Shown here in pieces: positions 60,901 to 64,000 of a stretch of DNA of 64,000 bases. Numbering within the stretch: the first letter of the stretch is position 1; every line of letters starts with the position of its first letter. The stretch is from Dromaius novaehollandiae (lineage: Eukaryota > Chordata > Aves > Casuariiformes > Dromaiidae). A model generated the notes under the pieces. It made no database searches and was not told the origin of the DNA. It saw only the letters and a list, made by a program, of their open reading frames with translations. The stretch covers positions 13,951,404 through 14,015,403 of the forward strand of contig NC_088103.1 of NCBI RefSeq assembly GCF_036370855.1, given 5' to 3'. The position numbers and the translations under genes were made by a program.

Positions 60901-63900
60901 GACCCTCATCATTTTGAAGGAATAGATACTGGGGATCCCAGTCAAAACCTAGGTCAGACAAGGGCTTTTAGGTTAATCTCCCAAATAATAGGAAAATTCT
61001 TGGTTTGACACAACTGTGAATTCCACTGGTTTGCTGGTTTGCCTTTTAATGAGTTGGTTTTGCTTTTAAAAACAAAAGGAATCTTTTTTGTTGGTGGTGT
61101 TTGTAAGCATCACCTTGTCCAGTATTTATATATTCATTTTTCATCTCTGGACTGTGTTCATGACTTTTTTTTATCTTCCTAAATGTGCTCTTCAGTCATG
61201 GTTCAAAAAGCAGCCCCTCTTTCAAGGCTTCCACCCACCTTTCCTTTGGCATCTGATATTACAAAGAAAAAAGCATGTACGTTTGAGAGCTTATTACTAG
61301 AAGGAAATTGGTTTTTGAAATACTAAGCAGGTACGGAAACAAAGCCCACCCAAACTTTTTGCATAAGTTTTAGGGGAAAAACAATGCAAAACCTAGTGTT
61401 ACTGCTAGTATATATGTTCTCCCTTTTCAGATTCAGAGAAAGATTAAAAAAAAAAGCTTTTGTTTTGAAATTTTCCTGATACGTATTGAGAGTAAGCCCA
61501 TCTCGGTCAGTGAAATTATGTTGATCTTGATAGGAAGCTGGACTCATGACCTGTGCACTAACAAGCTGACAGTCTCCAAGGCAGACAAAAATCCCACCCT
61601 GTGAATCTTTGTTTCGTAGTAGAGCTTGGAGTGAGAAAGCAAGAGGATCATTATCTAATGGTCCATGGTTGTGACTTTATTGACCTAATGGAGAACACAA
61701 ACTTCCCAGGAAGGGTGTGACGAGGGCTGGAGAGATTATTAGCAAGTGCTATAGAAGAAAGAACTAGGGTGTGAGGAGGAAGCTAATGGGACACAAGATA
61801 AACTTTCCTGTAATGATTTTAACTGAGATGTAGTTAAGTAATGCAGATTCGTGAAAGGATAATATTTTTTCCCTTGTACATAGAGTGGAAAGGGTGAAGA
61901 AAGACTGGTGTGGCCTCATCTGAATTTGAATGTTGCTTCCTGATCTAGGTGGCTGCACTTGCTTTGTGCTCAGGCTAAGCTGGGTTGCCCCTGGGACTCT
62001 GCTTAAAAGCACAGGGGATAGGTCTGCACAACACCATCAGGTCTGGCATGGTGTGTTAGCTCAGGTTGAGAGTCCAGGAGCAGTCATGTATCTGGACTTC
62101 CCCATAATGTATCCTTCCCATTTCACCAGTGGATGGAAAGTTGACTATTAATTCTGGACAGAAAAAGACAGATATTTCAGTCCAATGAAAGACTATTGAT
62201 GCTTTGGATGAGCCCAAGAGGTTTGCGTTAGGATTAGCTTGGAATATGTCTCTCATACTTTATTAATTCACTGATGGGGTGGTGCTATTTTTCTTGCGTT
62301 TTTCTGACGCAGATATTACGCAGGAAACCCAATGCTGTGCAAAGGTGCTAGAGCTAGCTCTACATTACTCAGCAGTCTGGATAGAGTAGATTAGTTTGGA
62401 CTGAGTATTTTGCAAATGTAACTGCTTCCAGTACCTGAGGTAGTGTTGTCATACCCACAGTTCAACAAGGTATAGAAATTAGGGGAAGAATATGTTTTTT
62501 TCCTGGAAACATGTTCCTGAATGTCTTATGCATATATCGTTTGTTTGTAAATGATCAAATAAAACACCTTCAGAGCAACTGGCTGCAGCAGAGAAGTGTT
62601 CAAGGTATCTCTTGCACATACATATTTTTTGCATCTGTTAAGTGCACAGGAATTTAAAAGGGGGACTGCAGTCTCAGCTGAACCTTTGAATAAAAGCCCT
62701 TAAGTGGCAGGAACAATATTGGATGAAGTTTCTTCAGTATTGTCTTTCCTTACTGAAGATAAAGGATTAAAAAAAATGGACTGAGATGCTTGCAAAAATT
62801 CTTCTTTATCTTGCCCTCACCCTTCTCAAGACTTAAAACCTGATATGAAGCATAATCCAGAAAAATGCGTCAAGAGGATTTGTTCATAAGCGTACAGTGC
62901 ATTGGCATCAGCAAACTCTTATTATGGCTGTCATGTTCTGTATCTTAGAGCCTCGCTCTAATCTTCCAGCAGCATTCAAGTTTTGTGTTTTCCATTTTTA
63001 TTGAATTCATTAGAGAAGTTTGGATGATTCTGCTGATTGTGAAATTATCAGAATTTTTTAATAGAATGTTTGTAAAGATTATTTTTACCCTAATTAATAA
63101 CAAATATAACATCTGACTGTGTTTCTATATTGTTTAAATGGAAAATATGTTGCCTGTTTGGAAGCAGAGAAAATGGTAAATGAGAGCTATATTTATGTAC
63201 TTATCTTGCCTTTAAGTTAATCTCCCATTACTAGTCTTGAGCCTTTTAGGTTGCTATAGAAACTGCCACAGCCTCCAACTGTGCTTCCTCCAAGACTTAA
63301 TTGCATTCTGAGTTTCATACACTCTCTATTAACTGCAGCCCTGGCAGACACAAGCACATTGCAGAATGAGTTGAATTAATGGTTCAATATGATGTATGTA
63401 TTTTTTTTAATACTATGTTTCCATATCCCATTTCAAATTTTCCTTTACCGCCTGGTAAAGCTCTTCTCTAAAATGTAGTGATACCACAGGGAAGGATTCT
63501 CTCTGTTTGCTGCCACTGTATTTGATGCTTTGCAGCCTTCCATATCATCAGAGTAGCTGCAAGAGTTGTTAGACTTAAGGATTTGTTTTTTCCTTAAAGG
63601 GGTCAAATTATTCATGAAATATCATAGCTCCACTGAAGTCTTCCTGAGACTTCTCCTTCACCTCTACCATTTTGAGACAGCTGTGGAGGCGCTTCAGTAG
63701 CTCTGGTGAGCCTTTGCTGACTTTGGTACTCTTTACCACACAATTCTTGCTTGCTCAGTGTGGGTTAAAGATGGGCAGTTTTCAGCCAGGCCTGTTCTTC
63801 AGGTGGGAAATGCTAATTCATCAAAGTTTAAACTGATTATGGCTGTGTGCATCATTCAGTATGACTTTGGGAAGTATTTACTATGCCCGTGATGGAAAAT

Positions 63901-64000
63901 CTCATCAAAGCCAGACTGAGATTGTCTCTCACTCAACTGGCACAACTAAATCTCAGAGAGTGGTTTTCCTACTCAGTTTTCAGCATGATGATGCTATCAG

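Larger units (their letters stand above)
50384..64000. other. Probable FAM13C intron, no further exon found
   Basis: No segment resembling the post-RhoGAP part of FAM13 proteins or the N-terminus of human FAM13C was seen in 13.6 kb. The stretch is AT-rich with homopolymer runs (52948-52972, 56132-56145, 57841-57858, 59089-59106), a TG-rich patch near 50677-50705 and two adjacent hairpins at 54917-54982. The gene most likely continues beyond the window. Confidence 0.6.

Noticed and set aside
1-64000. tRNA genes, rRNA, CRISPR arrays, endogenous retroviral genes
   Set aside because: No tRNA B-box with a matching cloverleaf, no regular spacer-repeat array, and no long retroviral gag, pol or env-like frame was found by eye.

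Overview
This is an ordinary piece of vertebrate nuclear genome, most likely from a bird. Genes are split by GT-AG introns. The interspersed repeats I can recognise are old CR1-type LINE remnants, with no Alu- or L1-like sequence. Overall repeat load is low and introns are short. I see no operons, phage, CRISPR arrays, tRNA genes, rRNA genes or viral genes.

Layout. 1-3000 has no gene I can support. 3005-4215 is a CpG island with a TATA-like element at 4094, taken as the promoter of SLC16A9. That gene runs left to right over about 18 kb. It has probable non-coding 5' exons (about 4125-4383 and 7596-7654) and five coding exons between 9380 and 22059 that join into a 507-residue 12-helix transporter of the monocarboxylate transporter family (MCT9). 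Its 3' UTR follows to about 22745. From there to about 37.5 kb is a gene-poor interval with simple repeats, a G-rich tract (36.34-36.56 kb) and scattered chance reading frames. From 41805 to 50383, on the same strand, four exons joined in consistent phase encode a RhoGAP domain of the FAM13 type (234 residues, no start or stop codon). Two candidate upstream exons lie at 37531-37567 and 37639-37699. The rest of the window to 64000 shows no further coding exon and is probably intron of the same gene.

The order SLC16A9 then a FAM13 gene, both in one direction, matches the human chromosome 10 order SLC16A9-FAM13C (from memory), so the second gene is called FAM13C. The human FAM13C protein, as I remember it, lacks a RhoGAP domain. 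Here the locus still carries RhoGAP exons with the arginine finger and other key residues in place. This is the most interesting observation in the window. The two genes do different jobs (membrane transport of carnitine/creatine-type solutes; Rho-family GTPase control) and share only conserved neighbourhood.

All calls come from reading the sequence and recalling protein families. No alignment or search was run.
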